From Chloroflexota bacterium (GTDB lineage: Bacteria > Chloroflexota > Anaerolineae > DTLA01), in assembly GCA_014874485.1 (NCBI GenBank), contig JADBJK010000017.1, positions 1 through 64,000 on the forward strand: 64,000 bases of DNA, written 5' to 3'. The translations under genes and the position numbers were made by a program. The notes beneath the pieces are model-generated. The model worked only from the letters and a program-made list of their open reading frames with translations. It was not told where the DNA came from and ran no database searches. Shown here piece after piece: positions 27,539 to 36,508 of the stretch. Within the stretch, counting starts at the first letter, position 1. The number at the start of each line of letters is the position of its first letter.

Positions 27539-29098
27539 ATGACCGAACACCAACCCACACCCGCCGTCCGCATGATCGGCATCGTCAAGCGCTTCCCGGG
27601 CGTCGTCGCCAACGACCACGTGGATTTTGAGGCGCTGCCGGGCGAGGTGCACAGCCTGCTGGGCGAGAACGGCGCGGGCAAGAGCACCCTCATGAACATC
27701 CTCAGCGGCCTGTACACGCCGGACGAAGGCGAGATTTACCTCTTCGGCCGGCCGGTGGTGCTGCGTTCGCCGCGCGACGCCATCACCCACGGCATCGGCA
27801 TGGTGCATCAGCACTTCATGCTGGTGGAGATGCACACCGTCGCCGAGAACATGGTACTGGGCCTCAACAAGCCGCGCTTCATCCTGAACCTGCGCGAGAT
27901 TGAGCGGGAGGTGGAGCAACTTTCGGCGCAGTACGGCTTGCACGTGGACCCCCGCGCGCGCATCTGGCAACTGTCCGTCGGTGAGCAGCAGCGCGTGGAA
28001 ATCCTCAAGATGCTGTACCGTGGCGCGCGCATCCTCATCCTGGACGAGCCGACGGCGGTGCTCACGCCCCAGGAAGTGGACGACCTGTTCGCCACCTTGC
28101 GCAAGATGACCACCGAGGGCAAGACCATCATCTTCATCAGCCACAAACTGGAGGAGGTGATGGCCATCTCGGACCGCATCACCGTCCTGCGCGGCGGCAA
28201 GGTCGTGGCGACGGTCCGCAAGGCCGAGACGTCGCCCGCGGAACTGGCGAAGATGATGGTCGGGCGCGAAGTGCTGTTCCGCGTGGAGAAGGAGGAGCGG
28301 GAGCCCGGCGAGGTGGTGCTGGAGGTGTCGGGCCTGTGCGCCAACAACGATAAGGGCCTGCCCGCCCTCAAGAACGTGTCGTTCACCATCCGCGAGGGCG
28401 AAATCCTGGGCGTGGCGGGCGTCGCCGGCAACGGCCAGCGCGAACTGGCCGAAGTCCTGACTGGCCTGCGCAAGGCCACCGCCGGCACGGTTACCGTCCT
28501 GGAGTGCGACGTAACCAACTGCTCGCCGCGCAAGATCATCGGGGAGAAGGTGGGGCACGTCCCCGAAGACCGCCTGGGCATGGGCCTCGTGCCCAACCTG
28601 CCGGTGTCCGACAACGTCATCATGAAGACCTACAAGGAGCGCCCCATCTCGGCAGGGCCGTTCCTGAACGGCGGAGCCATCGGGCGGTTCGCGCGGCGGT
28701 TGGTGGAGCAGTTCAACATTGCGACGCCCAGCGTGCAGACGCCGGTGCGTCTGCTTTCGGGTGGCAATCTGCAGAAGACCCTGCTGGCGCGGGAGATTTC
28801 CATCAGCCCCCGCCTGATGATCGCCATGCACCCGACGCGCGGCCTGGATGTGGGGGCCACCGAGGCGGTGCGCCGCCTTCTGCTGGAGCAGCGCAAGCAG
28901 GGCGCCGCGCTCCTGCTCATCAGCGAGGATTTGGACGAACTCCTGGAACTCGCCGACCGAATCCTGGTGCTGTACGAAGGCGAGGTGCAGGGCATCGTGC
29001 CCGCCAAGGACGCCGACGTGGGCGCCATTGGCCTGATGATGGCCGGCGTGAAACCCGGCGCGCCTGCAGCGACCGAGACGGAAAGGAGGCCCGCATGA
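27539..29098 (+). CDS. Nucleoside-type ABC transporter ATPase (double NBD)
   Basis: The 519-aa protein contains two ABC domains in one chain, as in the BMP/nucleoside and ribose importers. The first has Walker A GENGAGKST (residues 42-50) and LSVGEQQRVEILKML. The second has a degenerate Walker A (GVAGNGQRE) and a canonical LLSGGNLQKTLLARE. Such asymmetry is normal for the YufO/RbsA-like group. The start at 27539 follows GGGAGGAC. It overlaps the first permease by 4 nt. Confidence 0.92.
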   Translation: MTEHQPTPAVRMIGIVKRFPGVVANDHVDFEALPGEVHSLLGENGAGKSTLMNILSGLYTPDEGEIYLFGRPVVLRSPRDAITHGIGMVHQHFMLVEMHTVAENMVLGLNKPRFILNLREIEREVEQLSAQYGLHVDPRARIWQLSVGEQQRVEILKMLYRGARILILDEPTAVLTPQEVDDLFATLRKMTTEGKTIIFISHKLEEVMAISDRITVLRGGKVVATVRKAETSPAELAKMMVGREVLFRVEKEEREPGEVVLEVSGLCANNDKGLPALKNVSFTIREGEILGVAGVAGNGQRELAEVLTGLRKATAGTVTVLECDVTNCSPRKIIGEKVGHVPEDRLGMGLVPNLPVSDNVIMKTYKERPISAGPFLNGGAIGRFARRLVEQFNIATPSVQTPVRLLSGGNLQKTLLAREISISPRLMIAMHPTRGLDVGATEAVRRLLLEQRKQGAALLLISEDLDELLELADRILVLYEGEVQGIVPAKDADVGAIGLMMAGVKPGAPAATETERRPA

Positions 29099-30216
29099 GA
29101 ATCCGACTGGAACGCCGTCTCAAGCCTTCCAGGGCTGCCGGTGTGCTGGTGCCCCTCATCTCGCTCATCCTGGCGCTGGCGTTCGGCGGCCTCATCCTGC
29201 TGGCCACGGGCGCGAACCCGATTGTAACGTACAAGGCCATGGCCGTCGGGGCGTTCGGCGGCAAGTACGCCATCTCGGAGACGCTGGTCAAGGCGATTCC
29301 CCTCATCCTGTGCGGGCTGGGCGTGGCGGTGGCCTTCCGCATGCGGTTCTGGAACATCGGCGCGGAGGGGCAACTGGCCATGGGCGGGTTTGCGGCGGCA
29401 TGGGTCGCGCTGTTCCTGCCCGGTCTGCTGCCCAACCTGCCGCTGAAGTGGCTGCTGCCGCTAATGATCTTGGCCGGAATGCTGGCCGGTGCGCTGTGGG
29501 GGCTCATCCCGGCGCTCCTGCGCGCGTTCGTCGGCGTCAACGAAGTCATCACGACGCTGATGATGAATTACATCGCCATCCTGTGGATAGAGTACCTGTT
29601 CTACGGCCCGTGGCGCGACCCGAAGGGGTACGGCTTTCCGGGCACTGCGCCGTTCCCGCAGGAGGGGTGGCTGCCGCGCTATCCGGGGACGCGCGTCCAT
29701 CTGGGCCTGGTCTTTGCCATTGCCGCAGCCATCATCCTGTGGCTTGTGCTCACGCGCACCCGGTGGGGCTACGAGGTGCGGGTAATCGGCGAGAACCCGC
29801 GAGCGGCGCGGTATGCGGGCATTAGCCTGTGGCGCAACTTCCTGCTGGTTATGCTGGTCAGCGGGGCATTGGCGGGGCTGGCCGGCGTGGGCGAGGTGGC
29901 CGGAATCTCGCATCGGCTCCAGAAGGGCCTGACCGTCGGCTATGGCTACACGGCCATCATCGTGGCGTGGATGGGGCAACTGAACCCGTGGGGCGTGGTG
30001 CTGGTAGGGATACTCCTGGCCGGCCTGCTGGTGGGCGGCGACCAGATTCAGATTACGATGCGGCTGCCCGCGGCGGTGGCGCTCGTGCTCCAGGGGGCCA
30101 TTCTGTTCTTCATGCTCGGCGGTGTGCTGTTCAACCAGTACCGCCTGCGCGTGGACTGGGGGCTGCGCAGACGGCCCGTCCGTCCGACATTGCCCGCGGA
30201 GGGAGGCGAATCATGA
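29095..30216 (+). CDS. Nucleoside-type ABC permease (YufP-like)
   Basis: This 373-aa inner-membrane permease of the BPD_transp_2 family has about ten hydrophobic segments. The ATG at 29095 overlaps the ATPase stop and follows AAAGGAGG. FRMRFWNIGAEGQLAMGGFA and FVGVNEVITTLMMNYIAI are typical of the YufP side of BMP importers. It partners the next gene product and the double ATPase. Confidence 0.9.
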   Translation: MRIRLERRLKPSRAAGVLVPLISLILALAFGGLILLATGANPIVTYKAMAVGAFGGKYAISETLVKAIPLILCGLGVAVAFRMRFWNIGAEGQLAMGGFAAAWVALFLPGLLPNLPLKWLLPLMILAGMLAGALWGLIPALLRAFVGVNEVITTLMMNYIAILWIEYLFYGPWRDPKGYGFPGTAPFPQEGWLPRYPGTRVHLGLVFAIAAAIILWLVLTRTRWGYEVRVIGENPRAARYAGISLWRNFLLVMLVSGALAGLAGVGEVAGISHRLQKGLTVGYGYTAIIVAWMGQLNPWGVVLVGILLAGLLVGGDQIQITMRLPAAVALVLQGAILFFMLGGVLFNQYRLRVDWGLRRRPVRPTLPAEGGES

Positions 30217-31169
30217 CTATCGCACTCATCACGTCTATCCTGTGGGTTACCATCCGCGCGGGAACCTCGCTCCTGTACGCCACGGTCGGCGAAATCCTGA
30301 CGGAGCGGGCGGGCATCCTGAACCTGGGCGTGGAGGGAATCATGATCGTGGGCGCGGTTACGGGCTTCGCCGCCGCGTTCCACACCAAGCAGGTCTGGGT
30401 GGGCGTCGGGGTGGCGATGCTGGCGGGCGCGGCCATGGCGTCCATCCACGCCTTCCTGTCGGTGAGCCTGCGCGCCGAGCAGGTGGTGAGCGGTCTCGCG
30501 CTGACCATCTTCGGCACCGGCCTGGCGAACTATCTGGGCCAGCGGCTGGGGCCCAATGGCACGCCGCTCGTGGGCATGGTGGGCCCCAAGTTCACGCCCA
30601 TCTCCCTGTCTGACCTGGCCGAGATTCCGGTGCTGGGCAAGTCGGTCTTCAACCAGGACATCCTCACGTATGCCACATATCTCCTCGTGCCGCTCCTGTG
30701 GTTCTTCCTCAACCGCACGCGGCCCGGCCTGCATCTGCGGGCGGTGGGCGAGAACCCCCAGACCGCCGACGCCATGGGCGTCAACGTGGCGGGCATCCGC
30801 TACCTGTACACCATCGTGGGCGGAATGCTCATCGCCCTGGGTGGCGCGCACCTGTCGCTGGCGTACACGCCCGGCTGGACCGAGGGCCTCACGGCGGGCC
30901 GTGGCTGGATCGCCGTGGCGCTGGTCATCTTCGCCACGTGGGACCCGGTCCGCGCGGTCGTGGGCGCGATCCTGTTCGGCGGCATCAACGCGGTGCAGTT
31001 CCGGATGCAGGCCGCAGGGACCACCATTCCCGCGGCGTTCCTGAACATGTTGCCGTATGCTTTCACCATCGTGGTGCTGGTGCTCATCACGTGGTGGGAG
31101 GGCATCCGCAAGCGGGTGGGCGCGCCTGCCGCGTTGGGCCTGCCCTACGCCCGCGAGGAGAAGCGGTAG
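30213..31169 (+). CDS. Nucleoside-type ABC permease (YufQ-like)
   Basis: This second permease is 318 aa and starts at the ATG at 30213, overlapping the previous stop after GGAGGCG. The N-terminal GEILTERAGILNLGVEGIMI is the signature of the YufQ-type subunit, and SLRAEQVVSGLALTIFGTG follows. Eight to nine membrane segments are visible. It completes the importer, whose substrate is probably a nucleoside or related compound. Confidence 0.9.
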   Translation: MTIALITSILWVTIRAGTSLLYATVGEILTERAGILNLGVEGIMIVGAVTGFAAAFHTKQVWVGVGVAMLAGAAMASIHAFLSVSLRAEQVVSGLALTIFGTGLANYLGQRLGPNGTPLVGMVGPKFTPISLSDLAEIPVLGKSVFNQDILTYATYLLVPLLWFFLNRTRPGLHLRAVGENPQTADAMGVNVAGIRYLYTIVGGMLIALGGAHLSLAYTPGWTEGLTAGRGWIAVALVIFATWDPVRAVVGAILFGGINAVQFRMQAAGTTIPAAFLNMLPYAFTIVVLVLITWWEGIRKRVGAPAALGLPYAREEKR

Positions 31170-31362
31170 CAGAATCCCCTCGTTCCTCTCTCCGCCGCGC
31201 GGAGCGGAGGGCCACAGGCTGGGGGTGAGGGTTCGCCTTTCCCCTGCTCGCTGCGTACCATCGGGAACCTCTGGGGTGCGCTGCGCGTCCATTAGGCGAG
31301 ACCGCCTGTACTCTGGCGTTGGGCTGAGGGCGCAGGGCGGCTTCCGAAGGATGGAAAGCGAG

Positions 31363-31854
31363 ATGAAGATCCGAACGATTGCGTGGGGTTTGATGGTGCT
31401 GGTGGCCCTTGCGGGATGCGCGGCACAGTCGCCCGCGACGCTGAACGTGGACCTAGCAGGCGGCGCGGCGATTCTGCAACCCATGTCGTTGGAGCAACTG
31501 GCCCGCGACGCGGACCGAATCCTCGTCGGGACCGTCGTCCTGACCGAGAGCGCATGGAACGCCGACAAGACTGCGATCTTCACGACGGTGCGCCTGCGGG
31601 TGGGCGAGGCGGTGAAAGGCGCCAAGCCGCGCGAGGTCGTCCTGCGCGTGGAAGGCGGGCAGGTGGGCGACATCGCCCAGTCCGTGAGCGGCGGGCTTTC
31701 GTTCGCAGAGGGGCAGCAGGTGGTGCTGTTCCTGAAGGGCACGTCGGTGCTGGGCGGGCCGCAGGGGGTGTACGTGGCGTCCGGCGGCGAGGTGGGCGAC
31801 CGGTCGCTGGCGGATTTCCTGGATGATGTCCGCGCGGCGATGGCCAGCCGCTAG
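31363..31854 (+). CDS. Small lipoprotein, function unknown
   Basis: The 163-aa protein starts at the ATG at 31363 (an ATG at 31351 is also in frame). It has a type II signal with LAGC at Cys19. The mature part has one compact domain from about residue 45 (LARDADRILVGTVVLTESAW to AEGQQVVLFLKGTSVLGGP), beta-rich by eye. It resembles proteins described only as hypothetical. It lies 193 nt after the importer; no promoter is obvious. Confidence 0.65.
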   Translation: MKIRTIAWGLMVLVALAGCAAQSPATLNVDLAGGAAILQPMSLEQLARDADRILVGTVVLTESAWNADKTAIFTTVRLRVGEAVKGAKPREVVLRVEGGQVGDIAQSVSGGLSFAEGQQVVLFLKGTSVLGGPQGVYVASGGEVGDRSLADFLDDVRAAMASR

Positions 31855-31933
31855 GGCGCGGTGCTCCGCTGTGTGGTGTGGGCTGACCCCGCGCCCATCG
31901 CTGTCGGCTGATCGCTGATGGCCAGAAGCCCCA

Positions 31934-33571
31934 TCAGTTGGACGGCACGGCGAAGAACCAGTCAAAGTCCGCGTTCACACCTGGGTCTGACAGGTCTATG
32001 TTGCCATTCCACGCCCCCAGGCCGATCCTCGGCGTGGTCATCGTCTCGGCCGACAATGAACTGAAGAACGTCCAATTCTGGCCGTTGGCGCTGACGTAGG
32101 CCGTGTACTGCGCGTTGTGGCGCACCAGGCGCAGGTACATGACAGGGTACGGGCGCTCAAGCGATGTTGTCGTTTCCTGGTAATACAAGAGGTTTTGTCC
32201 GGGCTTGCGCTTGGCCAGCACCAGCACTTGCGCGCCGTTTTGATACCGCACGGTCAATTTCACGTAGTGGTTGGACTCCTGATATACCACCAGCCCTGCT
32301 TCGTGATAGTTGCGCGCCGGTGTCCATTCCAGGGCAGTTCGGATGTCAAAGTTGGGCGTTGGGAACTGCTGGAGCACGATGCTTCGCGCTGTGTCGTTGA
32401 AGTTCAGTTCGCCGATGTCCGTCTTGATGCGCAGGTAGCCAGAGCGCTCGGTCAGGCTCCACTTGCTCATGGCAGGCCGCAGCCACTGCCACCGGGGGTT
32501 GAGGGTCGGCGTTGAGAAGTGGTCGTACTTGTCAAACGGCTGGATGTTGAGGGTGTAGGACACGGTGTTGCTGGAGCCGCCATGCCCGTACACGTGGAAC
32601 ACGTAGTAGCCCGACTGGTTGACCACGTACCAGCCTTCTTCTGCCCCCGCGCCTTCGTGGTCAATGGATGCGACCGACTCGCCATCGGGGTTGAAGATTT
32701 CCAGCCCCAGGTCCAGGGTGGGGTGGTATAAGGTCAACGTTACGAACTTGGTGTCGTCAATCCACACGCCGTAGTAGTCCTCGTCGCTGGGCGTGCAGAT
32801 GTAGGCGTCGCTGAGGAAGATGGGCACGCCCATGAAGGCGGCGGCCGTCTCATACGAATCGTTCGGCTCGTACGGGTCGTAGCATGGGATGGGCGTGGGC
32901 GTGCGGGTGCGGGTCGGCGTGCGCGTGGGCGTGGCGGTGCCTGTGGGCGTGGGCGTCGCCGTGTGCTCGGGCGTGGGCGTGTGGGGCAGCGCCGCGAAGT
33001 CCAGGATGCGCACCGAGTAGCCGTAGTAGTGCCGCCACTGCACCTGCGGCGGGTTGAACGTATAGCCATCCTTCTCCGGCCAGACGGTTACGGTCTCGTC
33101 GCCGGGGATGGGCTGGAATGCGGACTGGTAGTAGCCGCTGGCGTCGGTGGTGGCGACGGGCACGGCCGGGTAGGACGCGAAGCGCCGGTAGATGGTAACG
33201 CCTGCAAGCCCTGGGCCCGATTGGTCATTGAGCCGCACGTACCCCTGCACGACGAGGCCCGGTCCCTGGGTGGGCGTGGGCGTCGCGGTGCGGGTCGCGC
33301 TGGGCGTGGCGGTGGGCGTCTGCGTTGGCGTGGCAGCCATGAGGGTGGAGGTTGGCGTCCGCGACGGCGTGCGGGTGGCGGTCGCCGAAGGGGTTCGTGT
33401 GGCGGTGCGCGTGGCAGTTGCGGTGGCGCTGCCGTTGCTCCCGATGGCGACGCATGGCAGGAAGACGCGCGATGGCAACGTTGCGGTCGCAGGGGCCGAG
33501 GCCCGAACGCCCGCAGCCACCACGCCAGCGGCAATCGCCAGCATTGCGATAATGAGTGCTCGCTTCCTCAC
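31934..33571 (-). CDS. Secreted Thr/Pro-rich multidomain protein
   Basis: The 545-aa exported protein has a Sec signal peptide (about residues 1-26) and two Thr/Pro/Arg-rich linkers (about 48-97 and 205-238). Between them is a carboxypeptidase-regulatory-like beta-sandwich (VQGYVRLNDQSGPGLAGVTI to DGYTFNPP). After the second linker, YEPNDSYETAAAF to GSSNTVSYTLNIQPF is a pre-peptidase C-terminal (PPC) domain. The last 190 residues resemble a concanavalin-like/DUF1349 module (NFDIRTALEWTP, then YHEAGLVVYQESNHYVKL). No catalytic domain is present, so a carbohydrate-binding or surface role is likely. Confidence 0.75.
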   Translation of the reverse strand: MRKRALIIAMLAIAAGVVAAGVRASAPATATLPSRVFLPCVAIGSNGSATATATRTATRTPSATATRTPSRTPTSTLMAATPTQTPTATPSATRTATPTPTQGPGLVVQGYVRLNDQSGPGLAGVTIYRRFASYPAVPVATTDASGYYQSAFQPIPGDETVTVWPEKDGYTFNPPQVQWRHYYGYSVRILDFAALPHTPTPEHTATPTPTGTATPTRTPTRTRTPTPIPCYDPYEPNDSYETAAAFMGVPIFLSDAYICTPSDEDYYGVWIDDTKFVTLTLYHPTLDLGLEIFNPDGESVASIDHEGAGAEEGWYVVNQSGYYVFHVYGHGGSSNTVSYTLNIQPFDKYDHFSTPTLNPRWQWLRPAMSKWSLTERSGYLRIKTDIGELNFNDTARSIVLQQFPTPNFDIRTALEWTPARNYHEAGLVVYQESNHYVKLTVRYQNGAQVLVLAKRKPGQNLLYYQETTTSLERPYPVMYLRLVRHNAQYTAYVSANGQNWTFFSSLSAETMTTPRIGLGAWNGNIDLSDPGVNADFDWFFAVPSN

Positions 33572-33627
33572 GATGCTCCCTCCTCCCCAGCGGCAAACGA
33601 AGGCCGCTCGTCCACGGTCTCAATTCA

Positions 33628-33657
33628 TTCTAGTGGACATTGGGGAGTCGGGGCAAT
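33628..33657 (-). promoter_or_regulatory. Possible promoter of the secreted protein gene
   Basis: On the minus strand TTGCCC (33657-33652) and TAGAAT (33633-33628) are 18 nt apart, about 57 nt upstream of the start at 33571. Confidence 0.5.
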
Positions 33658-33697
33658 GGGAAAAAAGGCCTGTTTCGCCGCGGAAACCCGACCGCAT

Positions 33698-33726
33698 TTG
33701 GCCGCTTTTACGGGCGAGGGTATAAT
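33698..33726 (+). promoter_or_regulatory. Promoter of the DUF362 gene
   Basis: TTGGCC (33698-33703) and a perfect TATAAT (33721-33726) are 17 nt apart. The leader of about 180 nt includes the CTGAC-type repeat at 33822. Confidence 0.65.
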
Positions 33727-33821
33727 TCTGGATGCGTTCACCGCGGAGACGCGGAGGCCGCAGACGGGCGCTGAATTGTGTCGCGCGGGCAAGTGATGCG
33801 CAGCCCGTGCCGGAGACGCCC

Positions 33822-33884
33822 ACTGATTGCCGACTGCTGACGGCTGATTGCTGATCGCTGACTGCTGACCGCTGACTGCCGACA
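33822..33884. repeat. Tandem CTGAYYGCYGAC-type short repeat
   Basis: Units of about 7-10 nt reading CTGATTGC, CTGATCGC, CTGACTGC and CTGACCGC follow each other here. Shorter fragments occur at about 31898-31920 and 34957-34980, on either side of neighbouring genes. The tract separates the promoter from the DUF362 gene. Confidence 0.65.
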
Positions 33885-33911
33885 GCCGTATCCCGAAAGG
33901 AGACCGTTGCC

Positions 33912-34940
33912 ATGAACGAAATAGACCGGCGCGAGTTTCTCCGCCGCATGATGATTCTGGGGTTCAGCGCGAGTGCGGCGACGCTGCTGGCGCGGTGCGG
34001 GGCAGCACAATCGCCGACGGCCCCGCCAACAGCCGTGCCCACGTCCGCGCCGACCGCCTCGCTGCCTGCGACGCCCACCGCAGGGCCCACGCCCGCGACC
34101 GCGCAGCCCCCCACGCCCGCGCCCGCCGTTGGCGACGCCTATCTGGCCGTGGCGCGCGGCGAAAGCCCAGCCGCCCTGGTGCAGGCGGCCATCCGCGCCA
34201 TCGGCGGGATAGAGCGGTTCGTGAAGCCCGGCGCCGACGTGCTCATCAAGCCCAACATCTGTGTGGCCTATCACGGGCCAGAGTACGCAGCCACCACCAA
34301 CCCCGAGGTCGTGGGCGCGCTGGTGGCGCTGTGCCTGGGCGCGGGGGCCAGGCGCGTGCGCGTGATGGACAACCCCTTCGGCGGCACGCCCGAGGCGGCC
34401 TACGCCCGCAGCGGCATCGCCGACGCCGTGAAGGCCGCGGGCGGCCAGATGGAAGTCATGTCCGAGATGAAGTACGCGACGGTGCCCATCCCACAGGGCA
34501 AGGATTTGAAGCAAATCCGCATCTACCGCGACGCGGTGGATGCCGACGTGTTCATCAACGTGCCCATCGCCAAGGACCACGGCCTGGCGCGGCTAACCCT
34601 GGGGATGAAGAACCTCCTCGGGGTCATCTGGGACCGCCCCGCCATGCACCGCAACATGGGCCAGCGCATCGCCGAACTGACCAGCCTGGTCCGCCCGACG
34701 CTGACGGTGGTGGACGCCGTGCGCATTCTGTTGGCGAACGGCCCGACGGGCGGCAGCCTCGCCGACGTGAAGCAGACCAACACGGTCATCGCCAGCGCCG
34801 ACATTGTGGCCGCCGACGCCTACGCCACGTCGCTTTTCGGGTTGACGCCGGCCGACGTGTCGTACATCCCCGCCGCGGCAAAGATGGGCCTGGGGACGAT
34901 GGACCTGGCGGGGGTGCGGGTGGAAGAAATCCACGTGTAG
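33912..34940 (+). CDS. Tat-exported DUF362 lipoprotein
   Basis: The 342-aa protein carries a twin-arginine signal (DRREFLRRMMILGFSASAA) ending in a lipobox-like LARC. A Pro/Thr-rich tether runs to about residue 72. The mature part is a DUF362 domain (VLIKPNICVAYHGPEYAATT to KNLLGVIWDRPAMHRNMGQR). Cytoplasmic DUF362 proteins often carry ferredoxin motifs; here none is present, and only three cysteines remain. The next gene encodes a membrane polyferredoxin, so the two probably form a membrane-bound redox pair in which this protein folds with its cofactor before export. The actual reaction is unknown. Confidence 0.8.
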   Translation: MNEIDRREFLRRMMILGFSASAATLLARCGAAQSPTAPPTAVPTSAPTASLPATPTAGPTPATAQPPTPAPAVGDAYLAVARGESPAALVQAAIRAIGGIERFVKPGADVLIKPNICVAYHGPEYAATTNPEVVGALVALCLGAGARRVRVMDNPFGGTPEAAYARSGIADAVKAAGGQMEVMSEMKYATVPIPQGKDLKQIRIYRDAVDADVFINVPIAKDHGLARLTLGMKNLLGVIWDRPAMHRNMGQRIAELTSLVRPTLTVVDAVRILLANGPTGGSLADVKQTNTVIASADIVAADAYATSLFGLTPADVSYIPAAAKMGLGTMDLAGVRVEEIHV

Positions 34941-34999
34941 GCATGTGGCCTGCAGCGGTCAGCAGTCAGCGGGGCTGACGGCTTCCATTGGAGAGACGC

Positions 35000-36508
35000 A
35001 TGACCCCACAATCTTGGCGACGCATACGGCAGGCGGTGCAGATTCTCGCGGCGCTCCTGTTCGCATACCTGCTCCTGGGCACGCGGCAGGGCCTGCCGAC
35101 GTTCCTGCCGCACGACCTGTTCTTCCGCCTGGACCCGTTGGTGGGGGCCGCGGCCATGCTCGCCAGCAGGCGGTGGATTCCGGCGCTGGCACTGGGGTTG
35201 GCGACCATCGCGCTGGCGGTGGTGACGGGGCGGGCGTGGTGCGGGTGGCTGTGTCCCCTCGGCGCGGTGCTGGACTGGATGTGCCCGCGCAAGCCCGCCG
35301 CCCAGGATGACCCGCGCGGCAACTGGCGCACGGCGAAGCACGCCCTGCTGCTGGTCATCCTGTCCGCCGCGCTCCTGGGGAATCTGACCCTGCTGATTCT
35401 TGACCCGCTCACCATCCTGTTCCGCACGATGACCGCGGCGGTGCTGCCCGCCGTCAACGCGCTGCTGATCGCGGCGGAGTCGGCGCTGTACGCCATCGGG
35501 CCGCTGCAGCGACCGCTGGAGTGGGCGGACGGCATCCTGCGGGGCGCGGGGCTGGTGGGCGGCGAGCCGGCGTTCCAGCAGGGCATCGTGCTGGCGCTGC
35601 TGTTCGGCGCAATCGTGGCGCTGAATGCGGTGCGGCCGCGGTTCTGGTGCCGCTACCTGTGCCCGCTGGGGGCGCTGCTGGGGCTTGTGTCCAAGGTCGC
35701 GCTCGTGCGGCACCGGGTGGATGCGGACACCTGCATCGCCTGCGGCAAGTGCGCCCGCGCCTGTCCCACCGGCACGATTGACCCCGCGCGCGGGTACGCC
35801 GCCGACCCCGCCGAGTGCACCCTGTGCCTGGACTGCGCGGCGGTGTGCCCGACGAACGCCGTGGGCTTTCACGGGCATCTGGTCCCCGCCGCGTGGCGCG
35901 ACTACGACCCGTCGCGGCGGCAGGCGCTGCTGGCGTTGGGCGCGGCGGTGGCGGGGGTTGGCCTGCTCCGCGCCGCACCGGCCGCGCGGCGCGAGAGTCC
36001 GTGGCTCATCCGCCCGCCCGGCGCGCGGGAGAACGGCCTGCTGGACAAATGCGTCCGCTGCGGCGAGTGCATGAAGGTCTGCCCCACGTCGGGCCTGCAG
36101 CCAAGCCTGTTCGCGGCGGGGCTGGAGGGGCTGTGGACGCCGGTGCTGGTGCCGCGCCTGGGCTACTGCGACTACTCGTGCCATTCGTGCGGCCAGGCGT
36201 GCCCCACGGGGGCCATCCCGCTCCTGTCGCTGGACGACAAGCGGCGGGCGGTGCTCGGCGTGGCCTACATTGACGAGAACCGCTGCATCCCCTGGGCCGA
36301 TGGCGTGGACTGCATCGTGTGCGAGGAGATGTGCCCCGTGCCCGAGAAGGCGATTCAACTGGACGTGCAGACGGTAACGCGGCCCGACGGTACGGTGGCC
36401 GAGGTGCGGCGCCCGCGCGTCGTCCGCGAGCGGTGCATCGGGTGCGGCATCTGCGAGTACAAGTGCCCGCTCAACGGCGAGGCGGCCATACGGGTGCGGG
36501 CGGCGTAG
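35000..36508 (+). CDS. Membrane polyferredoxin (NapH-like core plus 4Fe-4S domains)
   Basis: The 502-aa protein starts at 35000 after GGAGAG. The N-terminal half has several membrane segments and two C-x3-CP motifs (WCGWLCPLGA and WCRYLCPLGA), as in NapH/MauN-like proteins. Then come cluster motifs beginning CIACGKCARACP, CTLCLDCAAVCP, CVRCGECMKVCP, CHSCGQACP, CIVCEEMCP and CIGCGICEYKCP. This could hold several [4Fe-4S] clusters. It would carry electrons between a quinone or cytoplasmic donor and the exported DUF362 partner encoded 59 nt upstream. Confidence 0.85.
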   Translation: MTPQSWRRIRQAVQILAALLFAYLLLGTRQGLPTFLPHDLFFRLDPLVGAAAMLASRRWIPALALGLATIALAVVTGRAWCGWLCPLGAVLDWMCPRKPAAQDDPRGNWRTAKHALLLVILSAALLGNLTLLILDPLTILFRTMTAAVLPAVNALLIAAESALYAIGPLQRPLEWADGILRGAGLVGGEPAFQQGIVLALLFGAIVALNAVRPRFWCRYLCPLGALLGLVSKVALVRHRVDADTCIACGKCARACPTGTIDPARGYAADPAECTLCLDCAAVCPTNAVGFHGHLVPAAWRDYDPSRRQALLALGAAVAGVGLLRAAPAARRESPWLIRPPGARENGLLDKCVRCGECMKVCPTSGLQPSLFAAGLEGLWTPVLVPRLGYCDYSCHSCGQACPTGAIPLLSLDDKRRAVLGVAYIDENRCIPWADGVDCIVCEEMCPVPEKAIQLDVQTVTRPDGTVAEVRRPRVVRERCIGCGICEYKCPLNGEAAIRVRAA

